The notes below the pieces were generated by a model. The model was not told the DNA's origin. It saw only the letters and a list, made by a program, of their open reading frames with translations, and did no database searches. From the NCBI GenBank assembly GCA_963784195.1, contig CAWARA010000020.1:1116001-1180000 (forward strand): DNA of 64,000 nt, read 5' to 3'. This document shows, one piece after another, positions 8,936 through 18,554 of this stretch (positions are counted from its first letter, which is position 1; each line of letters starts with the position of its first letter). Made by a program: the position numbers and the translations under genes. The DNA is from CAVQAH01 sp963784195. GTDB taxonomy: Bacteria; Acidobacteriota; Vicinamibacteria; Vicinamibacterales; 2-12-FULL-66-21.

Positions 8936-9975
8936 CTACTCCGATCGCAGCGCGTCGAGGGGCTGGATGCGGCTGGCACGCCACGCGGGGACGGCGGATG
9001 CGAGCGCCGCAGTGCCAATCAACAATCCCGCGACGGCGCTGTAGGTGAGTGGATCGGTGGGCGACACGCCGAACAGCATCGTCGCGACGAAGCGTGCCAA
9101 TCCGTACGCAGCGGCAAGCCCGAGCGCGGCACCGAAGGACGCGATCCAGATGGACTCGCGGACGATCATCCCGAGAATCTGCGCGGGCTGTGCGCCGACA
9201 GCGACCCGCAGCCCGATCTCGGCATACCTGCGCAGCACGGCGTCAGACATCAAGCCGTACAGCCCCATGCAGGCGAGCGCCAGAGCAGTGATGCCGAAGA
9301 AGCCGGACAACCGGGCGAACAGCCGTTCCTGCCCGTGCAGACGGTCGACCTGCTCGGCCTGGGTTCGCAGGTTCAGCACGGGCAGTGCTGGATCGATGTC
9401 CCGCACGACGCGACGGATTGCTGCAAACACCGCCGCGGGTTCGGTCGTACTGCGGATGGCAAAGTTCGCATTGCCATCGGGTTGCTGCATCGCGGGAAAA
9501 TACACGGTGGCTGGCGTCGCCGCGCGCAGCTCCGTGTATTTCGCGTCTCGCGCCACGCCGACGATCTCGACGGTGCGCCGAAAGTCCGGCGCGTTGAACG
9601 CGAGGTGCCGCCCCACGGGGTTTGCGTCGCCGAAGTACGTGCGAACGAAGGTCTGATTCACGACAGCCACCTTCGGGGCGTTCGCATGGTCGCGCTCGGT
9701 GAACCCGCGGCCAAGGACGAGGGGGAGCTCCATGGCGTCGAAGAAATTGCTGGCGAGCCCGTTGGTGTTGACGTTCATCGAGAGGTTCTGTGGCAGCGTC
9801 TGGCGAGGAATCGTGACGTTCATGTTCTGGCGCGTGCGCGAAAGCAACGCCACGCGCGAGAAGGTGGCGGCGCGCACGCCGGGCAAGGTCGCCAGTTCCT
9901 CCTGGATACGCGCGTGCAGCGCGATCGATTCGTCAGGCGTGTACCCGGCCGACGTCGCGTCGATGCGAAACAGTA
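8936..9975 (-). CDS. ADOP/MacB-type ABC permease, C-terminal part (after frameshift)
   Basis: Continuation of the gene starting at 11459, in a different frame. It opens with VLFRIDATSAGYTPDESIAL read from about 9975 and contains the second periplasmic core (DFRRTVEIVGVARDAKYTEL), three C-terminal membrane helices (GITALALACMGLYGLMS, IWIASFGAALGLAAAYGLA, AGLLIGTAALASAVPAWRAS) and the hallmark end ASRIQPLDALRSE. Joined to the N-terminal part it makes a normal ADOP of about 840 residues. The break lies in CTCGGTACTG on the minus strand, where one doubled G at 9975-9976 separates the frames. No ATPase subunit is encoded here, as is usual for ADOPs. Confidence 0.85.
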
Positions 9976-11459
9976 CCGAGATTGTGCCGGTTGAAGCCCG
10001 CGTCGACCTTCTGCAATTGATTGACCGTTCGCACGAACAGGCCCGTGCTCACCAGCAACACGAGCGAGACGGCAACCTGAACAACCATGAACGCCTGACC
10101 GAGACGCGAGCGGCCTGGGCGGATCGCACGCGCTCCTCCTTGAAACGCCGTCGTCACATCCACATGCGCTGCGCGCAGCGCCGGCGCGAGGCCGAACAGA
10201 AGGGCGGTGATCAGCGCGATGACGAGAGAGAAACCAAGGACCCTGACGTCCAGTGGAACGTCGAGCGTGACATTCGTGTTGCCGAAGGGTCGAAGGCTGA
10301 GCAGCCAGACGCGACCCCACCAGGCGAACACGACGCCAACCACTGCGCCCGCAACCGCCAGCATCAACGATTCCAGGAGCAACTGGCCGGCGATCTGCCG
10401 CTGACGAGCTCCGATGGCCAGGCACATGGCGATCTCCCGGCGCCGCGAATGTCCGCGAGCGGCGAGCAGGCTGGCCACGTTCGCGCATGCAGCCGCGAGC
10501 ACGAGACCGACGAGGCCCATGAGGATCTTCAGCGAGCGCGAGTACTGACGCCGAACATCATTCTCGCCCTGTGCCCCCGGATCGGCCGCCAGCGACGGAT
10601 CGTCCGGCATCGTGCCCCCCGGCTCGCGGACTTGCCGTGCAACCCATCCTTCTCGTGCCGCCTGCTGGAAAACCGGCTCGAGCGATGCGGCAACCTGCGC
10701 AGGGGTGGCGCCTGGCGCAAGCCGGCCCATGATGCGAACCCACCAGTACCATGGCTCTTTCCGATCGGAACGATCGGGCTGAAAGCGTGCGTGATGCGCG
10801 AGAGGAACCGACACATCAGCCGTCTCCCCTGCCTGGAGTGCGCCATCGAACCCTTGCGAGCTCACGCCAATGATGGTTGCCGCCACCCTGTTGATCAGGA
10901 TCGTCGCGCCGAGCGCGCGCGGATCACTATCGAAGCGCCGCTCCCAGAAGCGATGCGAGATTACCGCCACGGGCGATGACGACTCCCGGTCGTCGTCCGT
11001 GGTGATCATTCGTCCGGAGCGCGCCGACACGCCCAGTCCCGAATAGTAGGAGCCGGAAACGAACTGCGCGGACAGGGTGGTTTCCGGAACGCCATCGATC
11101 ATGGCGTGAACCTGCGAAAAGGGCGCGAACGCAAACACGTCCGACAGTGGCGCCCGGGCGGCCGTGAATCGTTCGTAGGCGAGCAGCGAGAACGGGGTGC
11201 CGGAGTTGCGCCCGGTCGCGGGATCGACGAAGCCTGGCCCCTCTCCGCGGCCGCTCATGCGTCCCCTGGCCCCGTGGATGGCCCGAAACAGCACCAGCTC
11301 GTGCGGATCTCGCACGGGCAGCGATCGCAACAGGAATTCGTTGACGAGTGCGAAGACCGCCGTGTTCGCGCCGATCCCCAGGGCAATCGACAGGACAGCC
11401 GTCGCGGTGAACACTGGCGTCTTCAGCAGCCGTCTCGCGGCCAGTCTGCATTGGTTCAT
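9933..11459 (-). CDS. ADOP/MacB-type ABC permease, N-terminal part
   Basis: N-terminal part of an FtsX/MacB-fold permease. ATG 11459 begins MNQCRLAARRLLKTPVFTA, followed by the canonical first membrane segment AVLSIALGIGANTAVFALV. A MacB periplasmic core (about residues 40-270) and two further helices follow, ending with VQVAVSLVLLVSTGLF. Reading is meaningful to about 9977; the last residues to 9933 are out of frame (see the C-terminal part). Unlike the other two ADOPs in the window it has no N-terminal cytoplasmic helical domain and no PadR neighbour. It is divergent from the metallo-hydrolase gene at 11583 with a 123-bp gap. Substrate unknown; lipid, peptide or antibiotic export is typical for MacB relatives. 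Confidence 0.88.
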   Translation of the reverse strand: MNQCRLAARRLLKTPVFTATAVLSIALGIGANTAVFALVNEFLLRSLPVRDPHELVLFRAIHGARGRMSGRGEGPGFVDPATGRNSGTPFSLLAYERFTAARAPLSDVFAFAPFSQVHAMIDGVPETTLSAQFVSGSYYSGLGVSARSGRMITTDDDRESSSPVAVISHRFWERRFDSDPRALGATILINRVAATIIGVSSQGFDGALQAGETADVSVPLAHHARFQPDRSDRKEPWYWWVRIMGRLAPGATPAQVAASLEPVFQQAAREGWVARQVREPGGTMPDDPSLAADPGAQGENDVRRQYSRSLKILMGLVGLVLAAACANVASLLAARGHSRRREIAMCLAIGARQRQIAGQLLLESLMLAVAGAVVGVVFAWWGRVWLLSLRPFGNTNVTLDVPLDVRVLGFSLVIALITALLFGLAPALRAAHVDVTTAFQGGARAIRPGRSRLGQAFMVVQVAVSLVLLVSTGLFVRTVNQLQKVDAGFNRHNLGTVSHRRDVGRVHA

Positions 11460-11582
11460 GAGGCTGTCACCATGTGGATTGTCCGGCTTAGACGGTTGAA
11501 GAGGCCACATAGTTGGTTTCGAGCGCGTGCCCCGCGGCGATCCGGTTGTGTCGGTCATCGGTTACACTACGCCCGGCCAGTC

Positions 11583-12588
11583 ATGAAGCGCCGAGACTTC
11601 ATCGCCGCGCTTGCCGCCTCGCAGGCTGTCGGACGCGTCGTGTCCGCTCAGGAGTCACCCTCCAGCGCGGTCCGCGGCCGCCAGGCCGCTGACGATCACC
11701 CTGCTTGGTACCGGGACGCCCGCGCCATCGTTGACCAGGCAGAGCTCCGGCTATCTGATCGAGGTGGGCGACGATCTCATCGTCTGGGACCACGGGCCTG
11801 GCGCGCATCAGCGCCTGATCGAGAGCGGACATCGCACGATCGAGACGACCCACGCGTTCTTCACCCACCTCCACTACGACCACTGCATGGACTACGGGCG
11901 TCTGGTGCTCCAGCGGTGGGATCAGGGCGCCGATCGAATTCCTGATCTCAACGTATACGGACCGCCGCCCCTGGCACGCATGACCGAGCAGCTGTTTGGC
12001 GCCGACGGCATCTACGGCCCCGATATCCGTGCGCGCGTCGAGCATCGCAGCAGCCTCGATGTATTCGAGGCGCGCGGCGGGAAGCTGCCACGGAAGCGGC
12101 CGGCGCCGCGCGTCACCGAGATCCATGCCGGCTCGGTCGTCGAAGGCAAGGGCTGGAAGGTCACCGCCGGTCACGCACAGCACGTGCAGCCATATCTCGA
12201 GTGCCTCGCTCTCCGGCTCGACACGAAAGAGGGTTCCGTGTGCTACTCAGGCGACAGCGGTCCCAGCGACAGCATCGTGGAGCTGGCGAAGGGCTGCGAC
12301 ATCCTGATTCACATGAACCACTACTTCAGCGGCACCGAGCCCACGCCTGCGTATCGGGCGGCCTGCGGCAACCATCGCGACAATGCGATCATCGCGAAGC
12401 GGGCCGGTGTGAAGACGCTGGTGCTGACGCATCTGCTCGCACAGATCGACCTCCCCGGCATCCGCGAACAGATCGTTCACGAGATCCAGGAAGTGTTCGA
12501 CGGCAAAGTGATCTGGGGCGAGGACCTGATGCGCCTCGATCTGACGGGATCCCGTGTTGCCGGTATCGAAACACGGGTCGATCGATGA
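11583..12588 (+). CDS. Tat-type MBL-fold metallo-hydrolase (one frameshift)
   Basis: About 334 residues after correction. ATG 11583 begins MKRRDFIAALAASQAVG, a twin-arginine-type leader, so export folded with metal is likely. A doubled G near 11669 separates the leader frame from the body frame, which continues RPLTITLLGTGTPAPS. The body has the metallo-beta-lactamase motif T-H-L-H-Y-D-H (His-x-His-x-Asp-His), a later Asp in YSGDSGPSDS and a closing His in LVLTHLLAQ, as in RNase Z/arylsulfatase-like MBL proteins. Its stop overlaps the next start as ATGA at 12585-12588, so the two are co-translated. Substrate not readable. Confidence 0.88.
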
Positions 12589-13127
12589 CTTCCGCGAACG
12601 GGCCGATCATGCTGACGGTCGTCGCGTGGCTGACGACTGTTGCCGTTCCGCAGGCGCCGGCGGACTTTTCGGGCCGCTGGCGAGTCGAGCCCGCGCCCGC
12701 CGCATCGGCAGCACCGGGATCGGGCGGCGCGCCGGCACGCGGCGACATGGGCAGCGGCTGGGGTCCGACGATCGCCATCACGCAGGATGCGAACCAGCTC
12801 GCCGTCGAGTCAATCATCTATTCCAACTACGATCTGCAGCAGCAGCCGCGATACGTATATGCCCTCGACGGTTCCGAGACCCGAAACACGGTAATCATGG
12901 GCCGCGGACAGCAGGTGCAATCGTCGCGAACGGCCTGGGAGGGCACCACGCTGCGAATCACGACGGTGCACACGCTCGCCGACCCCGTTTCAGGCAAGCC
13001 TCTCACCATGGACGTCACGCAGAAGCTGTCGTTGGCCTCGCCCACCTCGCTGGTCGTGGAAGTGACACGGAGCGGCGTGCTCGGCGGGAAATCGTCGACG
13101 ACGAAGACCACCTACACGAAGAACTAG
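12585..13127 (+). CDS. Secreted protein of unknown function
   Basis: A 180-residue protein with a leader (IMLTVVAWLTTVAVPQAPA) followed by the phrase ADFSGRWRVEP, which begins many acidobacterial exported proteins of lipocalin-like or all-beta character. The rest is beta-rich: ITQDANQLAVESI, SETRNTVIMGRGQQ, TLRITTVHTLADP, KSSTTKTTYTKN. No catalytic motif is seen. ATG 12585 overlaps the stop of the metallo-hydrolase by 4 bases, so it is the second gene of that unit and probably acts in the same compartment. Confidence 0.75.
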   Translation: MTSANGPIMLTVVAWLTTVAVPQAPADFSGRWRVEPAPAASAAPGSGGAPARGDMGSGWGPTIAITQDANQLAVESIIYSNYDLQQQPRYVYALDGSETRNTVIMGRGQQVQSSRTAWEGTTLRITTVHTLADPVSGKPLTMDVTQKLSLASPTSLVVEVTRSGVLGGKSSTTKTTYTKN

Positions 13128-13141
13128 TGGCCTGCAGCGGG

Positions 13142-14561
13142 CTATTGCCGCGCCGGCGGCACGTACGGATCGCGCGCGTTCGGCGGAACGTGCGGATAGC
13201 GCTCGGTGCTCGCCGCAAAATCCGCGACGAGCTTGTCGACGACGCTGAAGACCCACGGGTTGGCGTCCTTGAGGTCCGTCTCTTCCCTGGGATCGGACAG
13301 CAGGTTGAAGAGGCGCATCAGCGGCGGCACGGGGGGCGCGCCCGGCTCCGGCACGAACACGTAGTGAAGCTTCCAGTCGCGCCACTTGACCGCACGAAGC
13401 TGCAGGTTGGTGTGGAAGATCACATGGTCGCGATTGGAGTGGGTCTGCTTTCCCTCGAGGAACGGCAGCTGGTTGACGCCATCGATGGCGCGATCCTTCG
13501 GGACGTCCGCGCCCACCGCAGCCGCGAGCGTGGGAAACAGGTCGATCTGATGGACGATTTCGTTCGACACGCGGCCGGCTGGTATGCGACCCGGCCATCG
13601 AATGATGCACGGCGTGCGGATGCCCCCTTCCATCACGCTGTTGTAGAAGCCTGACCACGGTCCGGGGGAGCCACGCCACGGACGCCGTCCCTCGGGACCG
13701 TTGTCCGTGCACCACAGCACGATGGTGTTGCGGGTGATGCCCAGCTTGTCGATCGCGTCGAGCACGCGGCCGACGTTCGCATCCATCTCGGCCATCGCGT
13801 CGCCGATATCGCCCGCGCCGCTCTTGCCGGCAAAATCCGGGTGCGCGAGGGTCGGAAAGTGAATCTGCGTCATCGGGTAGTAGAGGAAGAACGGCTTGCG
13901 CTCCCGCACCTTCCGCTCCATGAACGCGACGCTGCGCTCGGCCGATTCGCGATCGATGGTCCGTCGCGTCTCCATGTTGTACGGCTTGACATCCCGGCTC
14001 TGCTCACCCGCCTTCCCTTCCCAGATGAAGGACGTGTCCGGCGTCTTTTGACCCTGCGCGATTGTCGTCTGCGCCTCGTTGCTCGTGCGGGGGATGCCGT
14101 AGTACTCGTCGAAACCCTGCGCTGATGGCTCGCGCCCCTCAGGACGGTCGCCACCAAGATGCCACTTGCCGAAGAGGGCGGTCTCGTAACCGACCGATTT
14201 CAGCGCCTCCGCGATGGTGACCTCCCACAGGGTTATCCCGCTCCCCTGCGTGGCCCCCGTGCGAATCGCATACCGGCCCGTGAGCAGTGCCGCGCGCGAG
14301 ACGACGCAGGAGAACTCGACGTTGAAATTGTTGAGCCGAAGGCCCTCGGCGGCGAGCTTGTCGATGCGCGGCGTCAGCGGTCCGCGCACGCTGCCATACG
14401 CACCGACCTCACCCCATCCGAGGTTGTCGGGAAAAATCAAGCACGATGTTGGGGCGCGCCGGCTGCGCGTGCAGCGTGAGCGGGTGGGAGCCGGCGAGAA
14501 CCCGTCAGGACGAGTAGCCGCACACACGACGAACGTTGACAAGGCGAGCGCGCCGGGTCAC
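13142..14561 (-). CDS. Sulfatase with atypical active-site motif (frameshifted leader)
   Basis: A type I sulfatase of about 470 residues. The body (13142 to about 14438) is intact: FPDNLGWGEVGAYG, GKWHLGGD, WCTDNGPEGRRPW, MEGGIRTPCIIRWPGR, LFNLLSDPREETDL. The active-site segment reads SC-V-V-SRAALLTGRY, so the position normally Pro or Ala (C-x-P/A-x-R) is Val. A doubled T at 14439-14440 separates the body from ARPNIVL upstream, and the leader needs about three more one-base corrections to give a signal peptide from GTG 14561, which has an AGGGAGG site just upstream. If formylglycine maturation tolerates Val it is an active exported sulfatase. It converges with the gene ending at 13127. Confidence 0.85.
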
Positions 14562-14675
14562 GAAGCCTCCCTGTGGTCGCACCGTGCCAACAGGGTTGTG
14601 GGCGAGCGCATGATAGCAGGGATTCGAACGGCGCCGGGGCGCCATGCGGGCCGCCCGGCCTGTGGATAACAGATT

Positions 14676-14705
14676 TTGACATTTACAGTTAATTTTTGCT
14701 ACCGT
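14676..14705 (+). promoter_or_regulatory. Probable promoter of the RHH-Nudix-CHAD-ParA operon
   Basis: TTGACA at 14676-14681 with a weaker -10-like TACCGT at 14700-14705 (18-base spacer), in an AT-rich island just ahead of ATG 14725. This is the only promoter-like sequence seen before the four-gene run. Confidence 0.45.
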
Positions 14706-14724
14706 GCCACTGGCTAGCTTTCAG

Positions 14725-14946
14725 ATGAACGTGTCGTTGACGCCCGAGCTCGAAGAGCTGGTGAACGAGAAGGTTCGCACCGGCCTCTATCAAACCGCCA
14801 GCGAGGTGGTTCGCGAGGCGCTCCGTCTGCTCAAGCAGCGAGACGACGAAGCGCGGCGGGCGGATCAACGGGCCGGGCTGAGCCGCCGAGCCGCGGCGGC
14901 GAACCGAACGACCCCCGGCAGCAGCCGGCCACGCGTGAAACGCTGA
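14725..14946 (+). CDS. ParD-like ribbon-helix-helix protein
   Basis: A 73-residue protein whose first 50 residues match ParD/CopG antitoxins: MNVSLTPELEELVNEKV, then TGLYQTASEVVREALRLL. The last 25 residues are Arg/Ala-rich and not family-like. ATG 14725 is chosen because the family starts MNVSLTP; an in-frame GTG at 14704 would add seven residues. No RelE/ParE toxin gene adjoins, so a toxin-antitoxin call is not supported. It heads a same-strand run with a Nudix hydrolase 44 bp downstream and may be the operon's DNA-binding regulator or an adaptor for the ParA ATPase at the operon end (inference). Confidence 0.8.
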   Translation: MNVSLTPELEELVNEKVRTGLYQTASEVVREALRLLKQRDDEARRADQRAGLSRRAAAANRTTPGSSRPRVKR

Positions 14947-14990
14947 GACGCCTCGGCGGAGTAAGCGGGCACGAGAAGAAGGAGGGACTG

Positions 14991-15410
14991 ATGGCGCGGG
15001 CACAGCGGCAGGCAGCCGTGATTCCTTATCGGATCCGCAAGCGACGCGTCGAAGTCGCGCTGGTGACGACGTTCGGGGGAAAACGCTGGATCCTGCCGAA
15101 GGGCTCGGTCGACGAAGGGGAGCAGCCGCGGGACGCCGCCATTCGTGAGGCCGAGGAGGAAGCCGGTCTGCTCGGTGTGGTCGCGCGCAAGCCGCTCGGC
15201 CGCTATCGGCACGTCAACGGCGACGATTCCTGGCGGGTGGACGTTTACGTGATGCGGGTCACCGAAGTGCTCGACCACTGGCTCGAAGCGAAGTTCCGCC
15301 GCCGGCGATGGATGCGGATCCCTGATGCAACCGCCTGTGTGCGCGAAGAGCTGCGGAAGTTCGTGCAGGGCATCGAGCGCGTCGCCGCGCGCAACTCGCG
15401 CGCACGGTAA
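14991..15410 (+). CDS. Nudix hydrolase (polyphosphate-dinucleotide type)
   Basis: A 139-residue Nudix enzyme cleaving a nucleoside or inositol diphosphate linkage. The full Nudix box GX5EX7REUXEEXGU is present: G-SVDEG-E, seven residues, then REAEEEAGL (about residues 39-61), giving the Mg-binding glutamates. The lead-in WILPKGSVDEGE and the length resemble NUDT3/DIPP and Ap4A/Ap6A hydrolases. Being followed 5 bp later by a polyphosphate-binding CHAD protein supports a substrate with a chain of phosphates (inference). Cytosolic; no signal peptide. Confidence 0.92.
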   Translation: MARAQRQAAVIPYRIRKRRVEVALVTTFGGKRWILPKGSVDEGEQPRDAAIREAEEEAGLLGVVARKPLGRYRHVNGDDSWRVDVYVMRVTEVLDHWLEAKFRRRRWMRIPDATACVREELRKFVQGIERVAARNSRAR

Positions 15411-15415
15411 CGAGC

Positions 15416-16996
15416 GTGGGCACCGAATCGTCGACCGCCATCGAATCCATGTTTGTCGTACGGGGTGAGGTGTCTCCCGACGCGATTGCGGCGAGCCTCC
15501 AGGCGCTCCTTTCCACCCGTCATCACCCCATCGTCCGCCGCCGGCTGACCCTGCTCGACACCTTCGATGGCCGTGTCCGGCGCGCCGGCGCACGCTTGAC
15601 GCGGAGCGCCCTCAACGGCTCGGGGACCATCACCTGGCAGCGCCGCGGCGGAGGAACGAACATCGTCCTTCGAATCGGGCAACCCGTGAGTTTCGTCTGG
15701 GATCTGCCTGATGGTCCGCTACACCAGGCCGTTGCGCCCGTCGTCGGGGTGCGGCGACTCTTTGCGCAGGCGGAGTTGGAGGTGTGCGGTTCGCTGCTCG
15801 ATATCCTCGACGATCACAAGAAGACGATCGCGCGCCTGCGGATCGAATCAGGGCGGGGACGGCTGCCGGAGGCGCGTCATGCCTGGCAATCAGTGCCATG
15901 CCTGATCACGCTGACCAGCCTCCGCGGATATGAAGACGTGTACCACACGCTGGTGCCGGTCATCGAGAGTCGTCCGGGCGTCGAAGCGTGTTCCGAAGGG
16001 TTCGACGTCGTCACACTTCGGCAACTGGGCGCGTTGATACCCGACGTCCCGCTGCCGGGCGCGGACCTCGAACCGACTGTCCTGGCGGATATCGGCGCGC
16101 GGCACATCCACCAGAGTCTGCTCAAGATCCTGATGGCGAACGAACCGGGCCTGCGCAGCAATCTCGACACCGAGTTCCTCCACGATTTTCGTGTGGCGGT
16201 GCGGCGCACACGGTCACTGCTCGGGCAGATCAAGCAGGTGTTTCCGCCTGACAGCCAGCAGCACTTTCAGACCGAGTTTTCCTGGCTGGGCCGCCTCACG
16301 GGCCCTCCGCGCGACATGGACGTGCTCATGCTCTCGCTGCGCTCGCCGGGCGCGGACATCCAGGCTGACGAGATGGACGCGTTGATCGCGTTCCTCGGTC
16401 AGGCGCAGGAGCGCGAGCACCAGACATTGACTGCCGCGCTGGACAGCGAACGGTACCGGCGGCTCTTGACTGACTGGGGCGAATTCCTGGAACGATCGGC
16501 GCCGTTTCATCCGGAGGCGCGCGATGCTGGACGTCTCCTCGCCGACGTTGTCGCGCAGCGTGCCTGGCGGCTGAGCCGGCGCATCGCCCGCAGCAGCGAA
16601 ACCTTCGACGAGCAAACGCCCGCCGAACAGCTTCACGAGCTGCGTCTCGATGCCAAGAAGTTGCGTTACCTGATCGACGTGACGCCTTCCTTCTACGACG
16701 CCGCGGATCTCGAGCGCATCGTGAGCGCGCTGAAGAAGCTGCAGCGTGTGCTCGGCGACTTCAACGATGCGCAGGTGCAGGAACAGCGGCTGCTCGAATG
16801 CGGCCGCACGCTGTCTGCGGCAGACGGTCGGCCTGGCACGGTGCTCGCTCTCGAGCGTCTTGCCGACGAATGCCGGCAGCGGAGCGAGCGTCTACGCGGG
16901 CAGGTCGCCGACGGGCTGGCCAGGTTCCGCGCCCACGACACGCGATCCGCGTGCCGGCGCGCATTCAAGCGCAATGCGTCGGAGCCCGCCCTATGA
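15416..16996 (+). CDS. CYTH-like plus CHAD domain protein
   Basis: A 526-residue cytosolic protein. The N-terminal ~200 residues resemble a CYTH triphosphate tunnel domain (RRLTLLDTFDGRVRRAGARL, ITWQRRGGGTNIVL) but lack the usual N-terminal ExExK motif, so catalysis is doubtful. Residues about 225-515 form a CHAD domain: HDFRVAVRRTRSLLGQIK, then HELRLDAKKLRYLIDV and KKLQRVLGDFNDAQV, the conserved His and basic residues that bind inorganic polyphosphate. CHAD proteins localise to polyphosphate granules in several bacteria (established). The start is GTG 15416, five bases after the Nudix stop; ATG 15449 is an alternative. Its TGA overlaps the ATG of the ParA gene (ATGA), implying fixed stoichiometry with that ATPase. 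Confidence 0.9.
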   Translation: MGTESSTAIESMFVVRGEVSPDAIAASLQALLSTRHHPIVRRRLTLLDTFDGRVRRAGARLTRSALNGSGTITWQRRGGGTNIVLRIGQPVSFVWDLPDGPLHQAVAPVVGVRRLFAQAELEVCGSLLDILDDHKKTIARLRIESGRGRLPEARHAWQSVPCLITLTSLRGYEDVYHTLVPVIESRPGVEACSEGFDVVTLRQLGALIPDVPLPGADLEPTVLADIGARHIHQSLLKILMANEPGLRSNLDTEFLHDFRVAVRRTRSLLGQIKQVFPPDSQQHFQTEFSWLGRLTGPPRDMDVLMLSLRSPGADIQADEMDALIAFLGQAQEREHQTLTAALDSERYRRLLTDWGEFLERSAPFHPEARDAGRLLADVVAQRAWRLSRRIARSSETFDEQTPAEQLHELRLDAKKLRYLIDVTPSFYDAADLERIVSALKKLQRVLGDFNDAQVQEQRLLECGRTLSAADGRPGTVLALERLADECRQRSERLRGQVADGLARFRAHDTRSACRRAFKRNASEPAL

Positions 16997-18370
16997 AGGT
17001 CATCGCGCTCTACAACATGAAGGGGGGCGTCGGGAAAACCACCACGGCGGTGAACCTCTCCTATCTCGCGGCAGCTTCAGGCCAGCGGACCTTGCTCTGG
17101 GATCTCGACCCTCAAGCCGCGTCGAGTTTCGCGTTTCGCGTGCGGCCTCGGGTTGCCGGATTCGGCAGGAAGAGCCTGCAAAGCGGTGAGGAGCTTGGCG
17201 CAGCGATCAAGGAGACCGACTATCCCAATCTCGATCTGCTGCCTGCCGACTTCGCGTACCGCAAGCTCGATCGCATGCTCGCTCACCTCGGCAAGCCGAA
17301 GCGTGTCGTCGCCGATCTCCTCGACACGCTGGGGCGCGACTACGACGTCGTCTTTCTCGACTGCCCGGCGGGCTTTTCACTACTGACGGAAGGCCTCTTT
17401 GCCGCGGCAGACGCGATGCTCGCTCCCACTATTCCAACCGTCCTCTCGCTGCGAACACTCGCGCAACTGATTCGGTGGGCTGACCGCTCCGACTCCGCGT
17501 CCGAGGTGGCGGCGTTCTTCAGCATGGTCGATCGCCGCAAGGCGCTGCATCGACGCGCCTGCGAATTGGCTTCAACCCACGATATTTTTCTCTCGGGGCA
17601 GGTTCCGTACGCCAGCATCGTCGAACAAATGGCGATCAGGCGAATGCCGCTCCCTGTGTTCGCCTCACGCGACGTTGCGACCGTGGCGGTTGCCGGAATC
17701 TGGGCGGAGCTTCAGACTCGTCTTCGACAACGAGATGACGCGCGTCCGCGCCCGCGAGGCAGGTGGTTGCTGCAGTTGCGAGCGGTCGAGTCGATCATCG
17801 CGCGGTTGGAATCGGCGGAGGCCCAGGAGGCCGGCATTTCGCGGCCGGCCCCGGCTCCTGTCGACGTTGCCGAAACAAAGACCATCAGCCGCGGCCACGA
17901 CGTCTCGACAACCAAGGACGTCCACTTCGTTCATCTGTTCGATACTGAAGCGCGGGACCTGCAGCGCTGCGGCTACGTACTCGAGTTGCACGAACGGACT
18001 GGCAGCTTTGCGGTTGTCGCGGCAAGGTCGGACCACGATGTCGGCCCGAACGAGCCCGCTGGCTCCGTAGAAGTACGAATCGACGGGTGGTGGGCGATGC
18101 AGGTTCTGTCGGGTGCGATGTCGCCGCTCGCGGTGCTCGAACGCCGGCTGAGTCCACCCCACTCATTGCTGCTCGAGAGCGTTCGCGCCGTGGTGGGATC
18201 CGGTCGGCTTCAGCGCCTCGACTCGCGTTCCGGTGGGCACGTCCCTCGTCATGGCGCGCCGCGACCCGCACCTTCCGTCTCGCTCGATCAGACGCGAAAA
18301 GGCGGAGAGCGACTCGTCAGTTCCGATTCAGACATCCCCTGCCGTGCGACGGCGGGCGATCGGCGAGTAG
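16993..18370 (+). CDS. ParA/MinD-type ATPase with C-terminal extension (one frameshift)
   Basis: A P-loop partition-type ATPase of about 458 residues after correction. Deviant Walker A KGGVGKTTT at residues 10-18, DLDPQAASS, Walker A'/switch FLDCPAGFSLL (about 118-128) and LAPTIPTVLSLRTL place it in the ParA/MinD/Soj class that positions cargo on nucleoid or membrane. After residue ~250 an unrecognised 200-residue extension follows (GYVLELHERTGSFAVVAA, VEVRIDGWWAMQVLSGAMSP). The frame as printed runs to 18558, but one extra base near 18225 is likely: the neighbouring frame continues RVPVGTSLVMARRDPHLPSR and stops at 18368-18370. Translationally coupled to the CHAD gene. No parB gene or parS-like site is seen. 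Confidence 0.88.
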
Positions 18371-18554
18371 CGGGAGGGCTCTCTACCCACGTTCTGCGGG
18401 TATACTTCGCTGTCGTTCGACACGGCACGCGTATTCGCTTTTTGTTCGCTGACGTCCTATGCCCTTTTCCGGGGACGGTGTCGCCTTTTGCCAGCCGTTC
18501 ACGATCATTAATGAGTAGGAAGGCCTCGAGGGACTCGCGAGAGGTTGAATCACC

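Noticed and set aside
14725..14946. Type II toxin-antitoxin module
   Set aside because: Only a ParD-like protein is present; the next gene is a Nudix hydrolase and no toxin fold is encoded on either side.
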